Assembly: GCA_036852015.1 (NCBI GenBank)
Contig: JAANDG010000582.1
Location: 1 to 64,000 of the forward strand
Direction of reading: 5' to 3'
Length of the DNA: 64,000 nucleotides
Source of the DNA: Pelodera strongyloides
Taxonomy: Eukaryota > Nematoda > Chromadorea > Rhabditida > Rhabditidae
Each line of letters starts with the position of its first letter. Position 1 is the stretch's first letter. Below are positions 50,348 to 62,400 of the stretch, one piece after another. The position numbers and the translations under genes are program-made. The notes below the pieces were generated by a model, which did not search any database, was not told the origin of the DNA, and was given only the letters and a program-made list of their open reading frames with translations.

Positions 50348-52322
50348 ATGGCTCTAGTAAAAGTCGTGAAAAATAGGTCTTATTTTGCACGCTTCCAAGT
50401 TAAGCCCAAGAGAAGACGTCACGGAAAGACCGACTATCGCGCACGCAAGCGTTTGACGGTTCAGGACAAGAACAAGTACAACACACCCAAGTACAGACTC
50501 ATTGTCCGTTTCACCAACAAGGACATTGTTGCCCAGGTACTTGTTACTTTGTTTACGCTGTTTGTTTGCTCCTGATGTCCGTGAAAAGGGAAACTTAGCC
50601 ATATCTTCGCATGAGAACTGAAATATGCACTTCTGTGTTTATCATTTTATTTGTGTATTCCTTTAGATGTCTTGCTTTTTCAGAGATTTCGTTGGGTTCA
50701 TTTTGTGGGTTCGTAAATGCTTTTTTTACTCTTGATGTCTGTATGCAATGCAATTACTATTTCATAATATTTAGGTTGCCTACTCTCGTATCGTCGGAGA
50801 TTTTGTTGTCTGCTCAGCGTATGCTCATGAGCTGCCGAAGTACGGAATCAAGGTTCGTATTTTTCACCATTTGGATTTTTATTGTACCGAGTTCTGTTTT
50901 CGTTTTCATTTGGAATTGTACCTTTAATTTTCTTGTCCACCAAATCCCATCCGAGGATTGTTGTTTGGAGCAGTATGTGCCACCGATTCGATGGGGTTTT
51001 TCCTTCGACTTTTAATTAATGTTCAATCTCGACTGATATTGTCAACTGGTCTATGTGTTTTTGAACCCTTCAGGTCGGACTCACCAACTATGCCGCCGCT
51101 TACGCCACTGGACTTCTGCTGGCACGTCGTCTGTTGAAGCAGAAGGAAATCGACACAATGTTCAAGGGACAAACCGAGGTTGATGGAGAGGATTACAACG
51201 AGGAGGAAGTTGATGGTCGCAGACCATTCAAGGCTGTCCTTGATGTTGGACTTGCTCGTACTTCCACTGGTGCCAAGGTCTTCGCCGTCATGAAGGGAGT
51301 TACTGACGGAGGTGTTGATGTTCCCCACAGGTGTGTTTCGGTTGCCTTTTTTCAACGTTTATGTGTACGTCCGGCTAATCACCATAGCATAATTCCGTTG
51401 ACACCCCTCACCGACGAAACCACCAACCAAATTAGCCTATTCCATAAATTTCGATGTTGTTTTTACTAGTATCCATACCACCATCGCGAGAATATTAGGC
51501 ACGGTGATACCATAAATAAATCAGAAACGCATCATAAATATATAGAATTTTGGGAAACAATATTTATTTGGATGGTGGTTTGGGCTGTTCCCGACGTTTT
51601 TTATGCTCTGCTAATCACTAATGTTTTGAAGTGTATGGTTAATGAGAAAATTTATATAGGAACACATTGGAATTCATTAGTGAAATCGGTCTCTTGCTAG
51701 ACGTATGAAAGTAATTAATTACCGCAACAGTTGATGTCCAGATGAATTCATTGTGACGCCGTTGTTTACACTCCGAATTCATGCGCTCTTTAATACATTA
51801 ACATCGATCTTATTGATCCTCACTTTGTGTTCTTATTAGTGAGACCCGCTTCATTGGATATGACCGTGAGGCCAAGAAGTATGATGCAGAGGCCCACCGT
51901 GACCGTATCTTCGGAAAGCACGTCTCCAACTACATGAAGGAAATGCAAGAGGAGGATGAGGAGGCCTACAAAAGGCACTTCTCCCGCTTCATTGCTGCCG
52001 GTCTTAACGCAGACAACCTGGAGGAGGTATGTTATCTGCGTTTTAGGTGTTTATAGTTTAGCTTTTTTGTTCTTGGCTTTCTTGAGCATTTCATTACAAC
52101 GTATACATCCATTATCAAACCCTTTTTAATCAATTTTTTTAGATGTACAAAAAGGCCCATGATGCTATCCGCTCTGATCCCGCCCACGTCAAGGCTCCTG
52201 CCAAGAAGGGTGAACAGAAGAGGCATACTCCTAAGAAGTTCACATATGACGAGCGCAAACAGAGAGTCGCTGAGAAGAAGAAGCTTCTTTTGGACCTCAA
52301 GACACAAATGGAGCAGGCTTAA
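50348..52322 (+). CDS. RPL5: 60S ribosomal protein L5
   Basis: Five exons: 50348-50536, 50775-50852, 51074-51330, 51840-52026, 52143-52322; 296 residues, against about 297 in human. It starts [19 protein letters not shown] and contains [45 protein letters not shown] and a basic C-terminus. L5 binds 5S rRNA and, with L11, forms the 5S RNP of the large subunit. Codon use is strongly biased (GCC, AAG, CGT), as expected for a highly expressed gene. The start lies directly after a TTTTCAG acceptor, so mature mRNA may begin with a spliced leader. No AATAAA is seen before the next gene. Confidence 0.98.
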
Positions 52323-52567
52323 ACCTGACAACTTGCACCTCGTTATTGTTATAAACTTGTTGTTCATATACTATCTTGGTTGTTATTATTGATGTTATTC
52401 ACGTATTATCGTTCCGTATTCATTCAATATTTGATCATTTTATTGGTTCTACTGGTAATTGCCGAACAGTTGCCATGTTCGCATTTCTTTTAATAACTAC
52501 GAATATGGTTAGCTATTTTGCTTTTTACGTTCGCGGAAGCAACATAATTTCACTATAAACAATCAGG

Positions 52568-54058
52568 ATGAGACATAGAAGCCGGTCTCCCAAGCGTAGG
52601 CAGAGCCGCTCAACATCGCGAAGTCCGAGGTAGTGTATATATTTCTCGTTTCAATTTAGAGCTCATCTGGGGCCGAATAGAGATGCTGGATGTTTTTATG
52701 TTACGAGTTTAGGCCAGTTCTGATTGTATGTAATAATAATTTGTTGCGCACAAAGAAAGCGCTGCAGCATGCAGGTTGTGTCATAAAATACACATAATAA
52801 ATAAACTAAAAGCGGTACTACCGCTCGCACTAATTTATCACGCTTTTTGTACCTTTTAGCCGGAGAAGACATTCTCGTGAGCGTAAAAAGAGGGAAAGAT
52901 CTCGTGATCGTCAGAGGGACCGCAGTCGGGAAAGAAGTCGCGACCGTGAATACAGAGATCGGAGTCGCGGTAGGAAGAAGTCTAGCTCAGAGGAGGAAAA
53001 TAAGGTGTGTGTTGGTTGCATTGAATTTGGTTCCGTTATTTCACAAACGACCCCAACTTGGTAATTATCAAATACGAATGCATTGGATGGCTTGGTCACA
53101 GCTCAAGCTCATTCACTCGCCATATGTTAGGTTGTTATTTTCAGTTTGTTGATGTACGTAAAAAGCTTCGAGATGGCTTATCTGCTGCGTCTGCAGTCTC
53201 TAAGGAGACTCAAGAAACTGGTATGTTCCTAAGAAGAAGCTAATACTTTATTAGCGATATTGTATTTGGACGAGAGCTGGTGGACTTTTCGCCTTTCAAT
53301 AATAAATCATTTCATACTGTACACGTTCTACGTGGGTTACAACGAAATGCTTTGGAAAGTAACAACTGATATCTAAGTTTCAGGATCATCAGCCGTAACT
53401 ACTTCGGTTTCCAGAGTCCGTGATATTGAATTGATTGACTCTGAAGGATTCCGGCCCGCGCAATTCAAGGCAACTGCCGGTGGTGCCGGCGGCCGTGTTT
53501 ATGGCCATCAGGTACATTTCGTTATTTTTTAATTATCTTACCACAATGAGTACGACGTCCTTTGATACCGCAGTATATGACTATAAGCGCTGCAACTTAC
53601 CATTATGGGTACACCGTACTTTATTGTAATATCACTGTAATTACCGCATCTTACCATGACGAGTACGACGTACTTGACACCGTAGTATACCACTTAGAAG
53701 TACCGCAACTCTAACTAATACCGCCGAATTCAGAACCCCAAGCAACAAACTCGCGTGCAGAAAATCGATGTTCGAGAAAAGCAACACGAAACCTCAATCT
53801 TCGGCCCAGTAGGCCGGCCGGAAAAGGAAGAAGTGCGGGATATTTCACTGCCGAAGCCAGTCAGAAAGGAAGAGGACAGTCCCTTTAATCCGGCGGTAAG
53901 TCGGGAATTGTCGTCATCATCGATAAATTAAAAACATTATTGTCAGGCAAATAACTTTATTAATTACAAACTTTCAGCTGTCCGAAAACGCGACGGTGAG
54001 AGAACAGCGTTGGTTGGAGTTGTGGCGGCAGCGAAGAAAGGCAATTGGAATCTCATAA
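52568..54058 (+). CDS. RS-domain splicing-type protein, RSRC1-like
   Basis: Six exons: 52568-52629, 52860-53004, 53145-53220, 53384-53511, 53734-53895, 53978-54058; 217 residues. The first 65 residues are an RS domain (MRHRSRSPKRRQSRS, SRERSRDREYRDRSR). The middle has VRDIELIDSEGFRPAQFKAT and the end SENATVREQRWLELWRQRR. That plan of RS domain, a short ESDSF-like motif and a C-terminal W..L..LRQ helix resembles RSRC1, an alternative-splicing factor, but similarity is read by eye only. It begins 245 bases after the L5 stop on the same strand, and its ATG follows an AATCAG acceptor by one base, which fits a downstream operon gene. AATAAA follows at 54107. Confidence 0.7.
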
Positions 54059-54106
54059 ATACTATTGCATTTATATTATATCATTGTATTATATTTTTAC
54101 CATCTC

Positions 54107-54112
54107 AATAAA
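54107..54112 (+). terminator. AATAAA polyadenylation signal
   Basis: Canonical hexamer 49 bases after the stop of the RS-domain gene. Confidence 0.7.
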
Positions 54113-54218
54113 CCTACATTGTAGTGGATGTGGCTGGAAACAATGGTACTGTGGCAAGTTGCAGCAGTCCCGCAATGTAATGATAGACAAACTTGGATCA
54201 CGACCTGACATTCTTTCT

Positions 54219-54652
54219 TAGGGCGCGTTCGGGTTGCCCTTTCCGAAAGAGAAAGAGGCAAAAACCCCGTTCGGGTTGGACCTTTCCGAAAGGATTTAAT
54301 GCTTTGTGAAAGTCAAAAGTACAGTACACACTTTCCGTGAACACGCAGGGGTTTTATTTTTTATTTGAATGTGCACGGTCTGCGCACTTGTGCACAATTT
54401 CGGCATTGTATTTTTTTCCGACTGCCGACCTGCCCGCAGGCACATGGCAGTACGTGCACAAGACCGGAAAGAAATGCACAGTGCACAATTAAATCGATTC
54501 AAATCTTAAAACGAAAACCCCTGCGTGTTCACGGAAAGTGTGTACTGTACTTTTCACTTTCACAAAGCATTAAATCCTTTCGGAAAGGTCCAACCCGAAC
54601 GGGGTTTTTGCCTCTTTCTCTTTCGGAAAGAGCAACCCGAACGCGCCCTTAA
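54219..54652. repeat. Family E fold-back element, long form
   Basis: About 434 bases; arms AGGGCGCGTTCGGGTTGCCC, TTTCCGAAAGAGAAAGAGGC and AACCCCGTTCGGG, repeated inverted at the right, enclosing CTTTGTGAAAGTC and AACACGCAGGGGTTTT. Between the convergent RS-protein and L19 genes. Confidence 0.88.
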
Positions 54653-55154
54653 ATAATAGGAGAATCCCTTTCTATGGAGTGCGATAGCATCATCATGGCC
54701 ATTCCGTGTCACTCACAACCCACTTACTTGGGGAAAATTTGCATACGATACGCATAACCCATGTAAATTTGGTGCTGGAAGTTTGCCATACTGCTTTAGA
54801 GGGTATGTCAAACCCGGTTTTGCATCTTGTTCTTAAAAAAAGGGTCGTTTTGAAGGTAAATTTAGTGGTGTTAGATGCGTGCTTGCCACGGTATTCCATG
54901 ACAGCGTATTATAGAATCTCTGTGAATTAGGCTTGACATTCGCTATAAGAAACAATACGCTAGGACGCAAAACAGTCCGTGCTCAAACAAAGAACGCGCC
55001 TGCAGTCGGCGCTCGCAAAAATTACACGAGAGCACTTAGCAATGACGAAATAACATAGAAGTGCTTCGACGATTACAAGATAATTAAATTAAAAACGGTA
55101 TATATTAATAAATTAAGCAACACAGTGAACAAATAACAATTTATGTAACAACAA
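54653..55154. other. Spacer downstream of RPL19
   Basis: Contains a diverged dispersed repeat end (GCCATACTGCTTTAGAGG near 54786) next to AATTTGCATACGATACGC, which resembles the family D arm. No gene seen. Confidence 0.5.
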
Positions 55155-56667
55155 TTACTTCTGCTCAACCTTCTCGGATTCAGAGACTCTTCGGAGCATT
55201 TCACGCTTCTTGATGGTGGCGCGCTCTTCCTTTCTCTTGCGAGACTCCTTGTTCCTCTCACGACGAGCGCGGGCTTGCTCACTGAAAAAAGGCCATGTAA
55301 GGAAAACTATGCAAACAAGGGAAACCAGCAACAGGTCGACAAACACATCACTAATTTAATCTACAACTCGAGTAGCTACAGAATAGTGGTACTTGCATGT
55401 ATATTACACCGTGTTTCCGGATAAATTAAACCGTACAAAATTATGCAATGCGCGGTCATGTTCTTTCGCTTCCGGTGTAACATGCGGTAACAGCGCTTTT
55501 TGCTAATAATGCTGGCACAACTATTCATGTTGCTTTGTTTTAGCGAGAGGAAATAAACGTAGAAAATTAGGAATAAATAACGAAAAATTGACAACTTATT
55601 ACTGGTGAGCATATCGGTCCACTTGTCGCAAAATTTTAAATGACCGCTCTCGCTCGGACAAGATCAACTTCGGCTCATTCAATTAAGGTATTAGTACGGG
55701 AATTTCGCGAATTGTGCAACTATTAAGCAACATCTCCTAGCACACGTTAATTATAATCAAAAGAACAAAACACATAAGATAAAGCACTTACGAAAGCATC
55801 TTGGTGCGCTTGCTCTCCTCCTTGATCATGTGGATGTGCTCAATCAGGTTGATCTTTGACTTGAACACGTTACCCTTTGCTTGGGCGTAAAGACGGTGGT
55901 ACATGTGCTTGTCGATCTTCTTGGCCTCACGGTATCTCTTCAGAAGACGTCTGAGCACGCGAATGCGTCGCATCCACAAAACTTTGCGGGGCATACGTGC
56001 GTTCTTGGTACCCTTCCTCTTACCGATACCCATGTGACGTCCCTAAAAACGCATTAGAAGGTAGCAATTGCAGCAAAATGTCGACCCACCATAAAGGAAA
56101 AATCCGGACGATAGAAGTATAAAAATAAACAAAGTGACAAACCTTTCTGCGAGCCTCAGCATATCTGCGTGCGCGGAAGCGGGAGTGCATGGCAACGGGC
56201 TTCTTGATGATCAAACCATCCTTCAACAGACGACGGATGTTCTGACGAGTGTTGGCATTGGAGATCTCGTTAATCTCATTGGGGTCGAGCCAGACTCTTT
56301 TCTTACCGCATTCCAGAACGGCCGCCGCGAGGCGTTTCTGGAGGCGAAGGTTGCTGAAAAAATGTTAATGTGACAAGGTCATAGATCAATCGATCGCAAA
56401 CACTATTTGATAAACTGGATTAGGTAAAATTCATGCAGTACTCATTTCAGGGAATTAATTTACAAGAAAAATTCTAAGACCGCACAAAAAAGGCCACAGA
56501 ACCAAAAACAGCGTGGAAATAACCAGAGAATTGCAGCAAAGTTAATTTTTTGCAACAAAAAATGAAGCAACAAAAATACTGCTTTAAAACATAATCACGA
56601 TTAGTATAACCATACAGGTAGTTAAAATAAGTATTTTAAATTTAATAAACGAAAAAACGCACCTCAT
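55155..56667 (-). CDS. RPL19: 60S ribosomal protein L19
   Basis: Four exons: 56663-56667, 56143-56353, 55792-56042, 55155-55281; 197 residues. The first coding exon holds only five bases (ATG AG), as is also the case in vertebrate RPL19 genes. Landmarks: [64 protein letters not shown] and a long basic C-terminal helix ([19 protein letters not shown]). L19 is a large-subunit protein near the tunnel exit and makes an intersubunit bridge. Phases match throughout. Confidence 0.98.
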
Positions 56668-56892
56668 TTCGAGCTATATCCTCGCCGAAAAGTAAAATAA
56701 ACCGATTTTGGGAAAGTAATCAAATTTTTTCGTCAGAAATTATACCGTAGTGGGCCATGAATTGTCAGGGATGCCAAAACCCCGCGCTGTTTAAAAATAA
56801 ATGCTGGCGGCTACGGTAGGTAGCGCACGTCAATTGTCTTTTAGAATAGTGCCCCGCATTGACGTTTACCGTATAAGTGGCAGTAAATATGA

Positions 56893-57234
56893 CTAAATAT
56901 GAAATTTCATCAATGATTGTCTGTCAATCAACATGCAAAAGTCAGCTTTCACACGAAGTTTATGATTCATTCTATGAAAGCCAACATAATAGTGCGCAAT
57001 TGTTCCGTCTATATGTGATGAGTGTCTGAATAAAATGGAGGGTGGTATACATAAATACCCCTTCCAGCGTAAACTGCCTGTTTCCATGAATCTGTAACCG
57101 TAACAACAACCTTTTCCACTTACTAAAAACTGGAATTTACCACTGTGACCGTAACACGAAGCTGAGGCACCAAGTAGCAGGACAACAAAAATCTGAGGTC
57201 CATTATAAAACATGTGGAGTGTGGATACTAACAT
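56893..57234 (-). CDS. Possible small secreted protein
   Basis: A single open frame of 113 codons with a hydrophobic N-terminus (IFVVLLLGASASCYG) that would serve as a signal peptide, then Cys-containing sequence with no recognised family. An internal GTAAGT...TTACAG pair could remove 38 bases and change the C-terminus. It stands alone between RPL19 and the poly(A) polymerase gene. Length and composition alone do not prove that it is coding. Confidence 0.25.
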   Translation of the reverse strand: MLVSTLHMFYNGPQIFVVLLLGASASCYGHSGKFQFLVSGKGCCYGYRFMETGSLRWKGYLCIPPSILFRHSSHIDGTIAHYYVGFHRMNHKLRVKADFCMLIDRQSLMKFHI

Positions 57235-58415
57235 TACAAAGAACGAAATATTTATTATATATTCCTAACGTAAAATAAATCAACAACACGTTGCAGACCG
57301 CAACCAACAACAGACATTGTTATACAAAAGACACCAACTAACAACAACAACAAGACAATTATTATCCACAAGTCTAACAAAAGTCAGAAATAAAATTTAA
57401 TGGGCGTAGATAGCAATAAGACATTCTATTTTTTGACCATAAAAAGTAAAACCGGATTCACCATCTCGGGCCAGAATCTTCTAAGTCATCCGAAAAAAAT
57501 GATAAGAGATCCCACATATTGAAGCACTTGGAAAGCTAGCTAGTATGTATATTATATAGTCTCGGTCTTTATAGGATGCTTTACAGTGTCTATAATTGTA
57601 AGGTAAGGTTACACCCTTCTAGCTACCAATTTCCCACACTCCAATATGAGGGCCAATATTAAAGATCAACAACAAATCATTAGTAATGGGGGACCAACAA
57701 GCAAAACAAAACAGGTTATTCCAATTCCAAGTAAGAATAAAGAACGGTTACAGTATCAGCTTCAACACCTAGTACAGTACATTGGTACATTCCATTGATT
57801 TCCAAAAATAAACCATAAACGACACCGGATGAAACCGACAACTAATATGGAGGGGGGACACACAGTAATGATATAAATTGTACTATTAGATCGAATTTCA
57901 GCAGAACAGCTTTTCAAGAAAAAAATCCAGATCAAGCAAAAAAAATCAAAATCAAATGAACAAAAGCGATCCACAACGTGCACAGTTTTAAAACCTAAAC
58001 ATAAATCATGAGGGATGAGGTCACCGAAAATTCGTCTATAATCTAATTTTTATAAATCTTTATTGGTCGATAGATGATGATAATTTATGGAGAATCTCTA
58101 AAAAAAAACTGACCAAACCCCTTTAAAGGTATATAATTACCTAATGACCCTTTCTCCAACCACGTCAAAATCATCAAACATATCTCCTTGGCTTTGACAA
58201 TCACAATATTGAGCGAGAAAAAAAACGAAAATGGTGTCACGACAAATTTGCACATATAGCGAACAAGAACGGGGGGACCATTGGCTACCGGTCCACGGTT
58301 TTTTTCACTAGCAAAAGGTCAGCAATTGGTCTCTCATTGGTTGCCAATCACTATATTCAATGTAGACCATTCGGCGACCTGTTACCGACGGATCTTCGTG
58401 ATCTCAGGACAACTT
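57235..58415. other. Spacer, 3' side of the poly(A) polymerase gene
   Basis: AT-rich, no gene seen. On the minus strand an AATAAA (plus TTTATT near 58058) could end the poly(A) polymerase mRNA. A stray CCCCTTTAAAGG repeat end is near 58119. Confidence 0.5.
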
Positions 58416-59366
58416 TTAATGACTATGATGGGGCGGCAGGTCAGCAACCGGCAAGTCCGGTACATGGACTCCGACAGCGTCAAGGACCGGTGCTTCATGA
58501 CTATAACAATGCGACGCGTGCTGGAAAGCCTGCACAATCTTCAGGTAGTTGTTGTGACGTGTGATTACTCTAAAAACATAGGAATGTATACTTCAGGAAT
58601 TCAGCCTCACAGTTTTGTTCTTGTTGAGAAATCTTCATTTTCGCAGGCAGAGCATTGGGGCGGGGCGCTTAGAGGCTTAGTTCTCTTTTAGGGCGAAATA
58701 GCGGCCGGTTTTTGAAACGGATCGTGGACAACTAAGTTCTTACGTATTTATGCTAATTTACTCGAATTCAGCTCGATTTGTTTTATTCTAATTTATGTGC
58801 ATTTGCTCAAGCTGCATAATAATGGTGCTGTACCTGAAGAGTTTCAAAAACCAGCTGCTATCTCGCTTTAACAATACGTAAACCCGTTGACCACTGCGAT
58901 TTCTACTGTTTACAAGACAAAAACAAAGAAGGAGAACACCACACATACCGTAAGATTCTATCGAGAAGTGCGCTTAGCCGGCTTAGACATCCCACAAGAA
59001 CATAATGGTACTCAATAAATAAACAAAACAAAAAGTACTCACCTCGCTGTGTTGATCCTGTCGAACGGTTCTTCAATGAAAATCTTGAATCGTTCCATTT
59101 CGCCCGGTAGCAACGATCTAAATAGCAGGGACCGCTATACTACAAAAATGTATAGTTATCCCATACAGCGCCGTTAGGGATGTAGAGCGAATAAACCAAG
59201 TGCTAATCATGTGCAGTTTTCTCTCGACACTACAACAATACAACTGCTATGGTTAAACATTTTTTTTCTAGAAAAGAGGGGCGTGGTCCGTGATATAAAG
59301 AAAGAAGGGGGGGGGCTGGAGAGGGAAAAGAAAGAGGAAATGAGTAATGTGAAAGGTAAAAGGTAA

Positions 59367-59401
<35 letters not shown>

Positions 59402-62400
59402 GACTAGCTAGAGACCTACCTGCTGAAGGTCTTTCCCTCAAGGATCGAGATCGCCTCATCCTCAAACTGGAAATTTGCATAGTAGTGGAAGAATCCGATG
59501 AGCAATTCACCGATTGTCTGCTCATTGCGCGGGTACTCTGAAAGATATGAGAGATAATTTTCAACAACTCCCGTTCAATTCCGGTGGTACAGTACCCTAC
59601 CTAACATACATGTAAATATAAGTGCGTAATGTAATGAACATTATAACCATGTAAAATAATAAAACCCTACCGGGAAGGCTGTCCAACTCCTGAAAAAGAT
59701 ACAACTCGTGGAGTGACTGCATACGGGCGAACTGAAACGAACCATAATAAGTAAAACGGGGGCTGAAATTTTACCCAACGTTTCACAATTATCCCATTGG
59801 AAACTTCAATCTTGCAACAATTTCTGAGTTTCTACTGGGAAAACTCCCAGAAAGTGGAATAACCCCAGCCAAGCACTTTCTCAAATGATTCGAATCGAGT
59901 TACCGTACTCTGACTTTCTCACATTTTCCTAAATACACATTACGCATATACATATAGATAGTACTGTTGGAATTGGAAGTATCGCAAGCATCCCAACTAA
60001 CAAGGGTACTTTCACACTACAAAAACTGGTAAAATAATAATTATAGCTTATTTATTTACCTTCTCCGGGAACAAATACTGAATATTCGGTAGCACAGGCG
60101 GGGAGACTCCACAGTGTAGATAGTGTACACACATGTTCAACAAGGAGTAGCTGGAAGTAGTAGAGGATAATTATATTGGCACTTCAAAACTGTTCACGCC
60201 TTCAAGGGGAATATTTACCAAGTGGAGTAGCAGAGAGATGCTTTGCATCAATTAGCATATCTGATAAGGTGGAAAATTGTAAGTAATTGAGCTGCGCGAG
60301 TTTCTTAGCCATTCCGAATTCCAAGTATAAACCTACGTCTACATCTATTCCTACAGTAGTCCTTCGAACAGAAACCTAAAAACCCAAAATCCATACCTAT
60401 TGAAAGTTCCCGTCATTGCATCATTGATATCATTCACAATTGCCCAGTGCTTCACAATTAGACATAGAGCCGGGAATCGGTCGTCGAGCCTGTAAATTTG
60501 CCGCATGGGAAATCGTATACTAGAACATAAAACGTGCAGATCATATTATTATAACTCTATCTAAATACACTGTGCTTACAATTAGAGACAAGTGTCCGAC
60601 TACTTGGCAGGCGTATATAAGTCATAATCACTCAAACTACTGTAATTTATGCAATGAAACCCACTTTGCATAATAATGAAAGAGATGCGAATTGTAAACT
60701 CCGGCCACGTTGTTCACATTCATGTCCACTTCGAGGTCCTGGTACTCACCAGCCAACTCAAGCTTGATGATCGGTACCTAGAAAAGAGAGGTATACCTCT
60801 AAGAAACTCAACGGCTTTAGTTCCAATACTCTGAAAAAAAGGAAACAGGCCGTAAACGACTCTACGGTTACGGTAGTTTTACAGTAGACTCTACGTTACT
60901 GACCTCTAGTAGGTCTTACACGGCTTGTGAGCATAAGTTCAGCGTAACAACGACATACTACAGAATACTTCTACACTGAAATTTGCGTACAAAACTAACA
61001 CTTAAAACTTCACAAAACGCAGTGAACTCAACCACCGTATTTCGCAAAGTGACCTAGTACTTAGCACAACTAACGACCTATCTTGCAATTCCAAATTTAT
61101 ATTTGGTCACAAGAATGGCCCTTGGCCCCTTGGCATGACTAGTGGGCACTGTGGGGTTGTGAAGCGCGGTGCCCTATATCTTAGAGTTCCTTTTTGTCGA
61201 GAATCTCTCATTGTTTAGATGTAAACCGAAAACCAAGAAAGCATTCTTACGAAACTAACCTTCGCTGAATCGATGAGTATAATCTTCTGTATCGGGATCG
61301 GATTTCGCATTCTATGTGGTTGATACCGTAGTAAGCGATAGAGTTCACGAAGAGCACGTTTGGCGAAGCTGAAATAAACACGTAAACGTAAAGTTACCTA
61401 CATATACATTACGCTTGATCCATTGTTTTCTTATCAACTTACCTGTTTGCTAATCAAAGACAACACGAATAGTTATATACAACTTTCATCATTTCATTGT
61501 GATGCACACCCTGTGGTGTTATATATAATACATAAATAAATAAATATAACTATGAAGGGAATAAGCAATAAATCCTGTAAAAACATTGCATAAATGCTGT
61601 ACAACGTTATATTTCAGGCTTTATTAAAACTAACTATTCGAGCGAAAAGTCATCTAAAATATGTGCAACTATAGGTGAAACGAGTCCTCTATAAACGTTG
61701 TGTATGTTTCTAAACGTGATGTTTCCTAGATTTGATTAAAACTGGACCATTCGTATGCCGCAGTAGCTGTAGCAGTCATTGAGTATATAGGTTCCCCACA
61801 GGCATTCAGAGGTCGTATTCACCAACACACAGGGAGCCCTCCCTAGGCTCACGAGCGCTCTGAATCTCTTCTGCTCTCGCACTCTTTAGCTCCCTATGGG
61901 GAGCCCAGGGAGGGCTCCCTGCGTTTTGGTGAATACGGCCTCAGAACCCAAAAACCCACCCTTGCGTATCTTGTCCATCCTATGCCAAAATACAGATACA
62001 CCAAACATGTTGTATGCTAATCACAAACGCAATTCATCAAAGTATTACCCACCTTTTATCCGGTGTATACTGTCCATCATAGGACGGAATGCATATGCAC
62101 AAGTCCATATCGGAATTGTACGATCCACAACCGTTCACCGTACTACCAACGGCCAACACGTTGATTGAGGTCCGCGGCCGAATCTGAGAACAACTTAAGG
62201 TATAATAATCAGTCAGTATTTATTAGTCCATGAATCACGGCATCTCTCTCTAAACATATATGTTCCCAGCAGTAATCTACATGGGTTTACATATACACTG
62301 GTCACAGTTCACATATGATCTATCATCAACTCACCGTAATCCTTAAAGCAGTATTGTACCTACTTTGGGAAATTTGCATATGATAGGAGACATAGGATTT

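Noticed and set aside
58281..58691. Plus-strand frame of 136 codons
   Set aside because: It is antisense to the last poly(A) polymerase exon, whose TARVITRHNNYLKIVQAF reading joins in phase with the previous exon.
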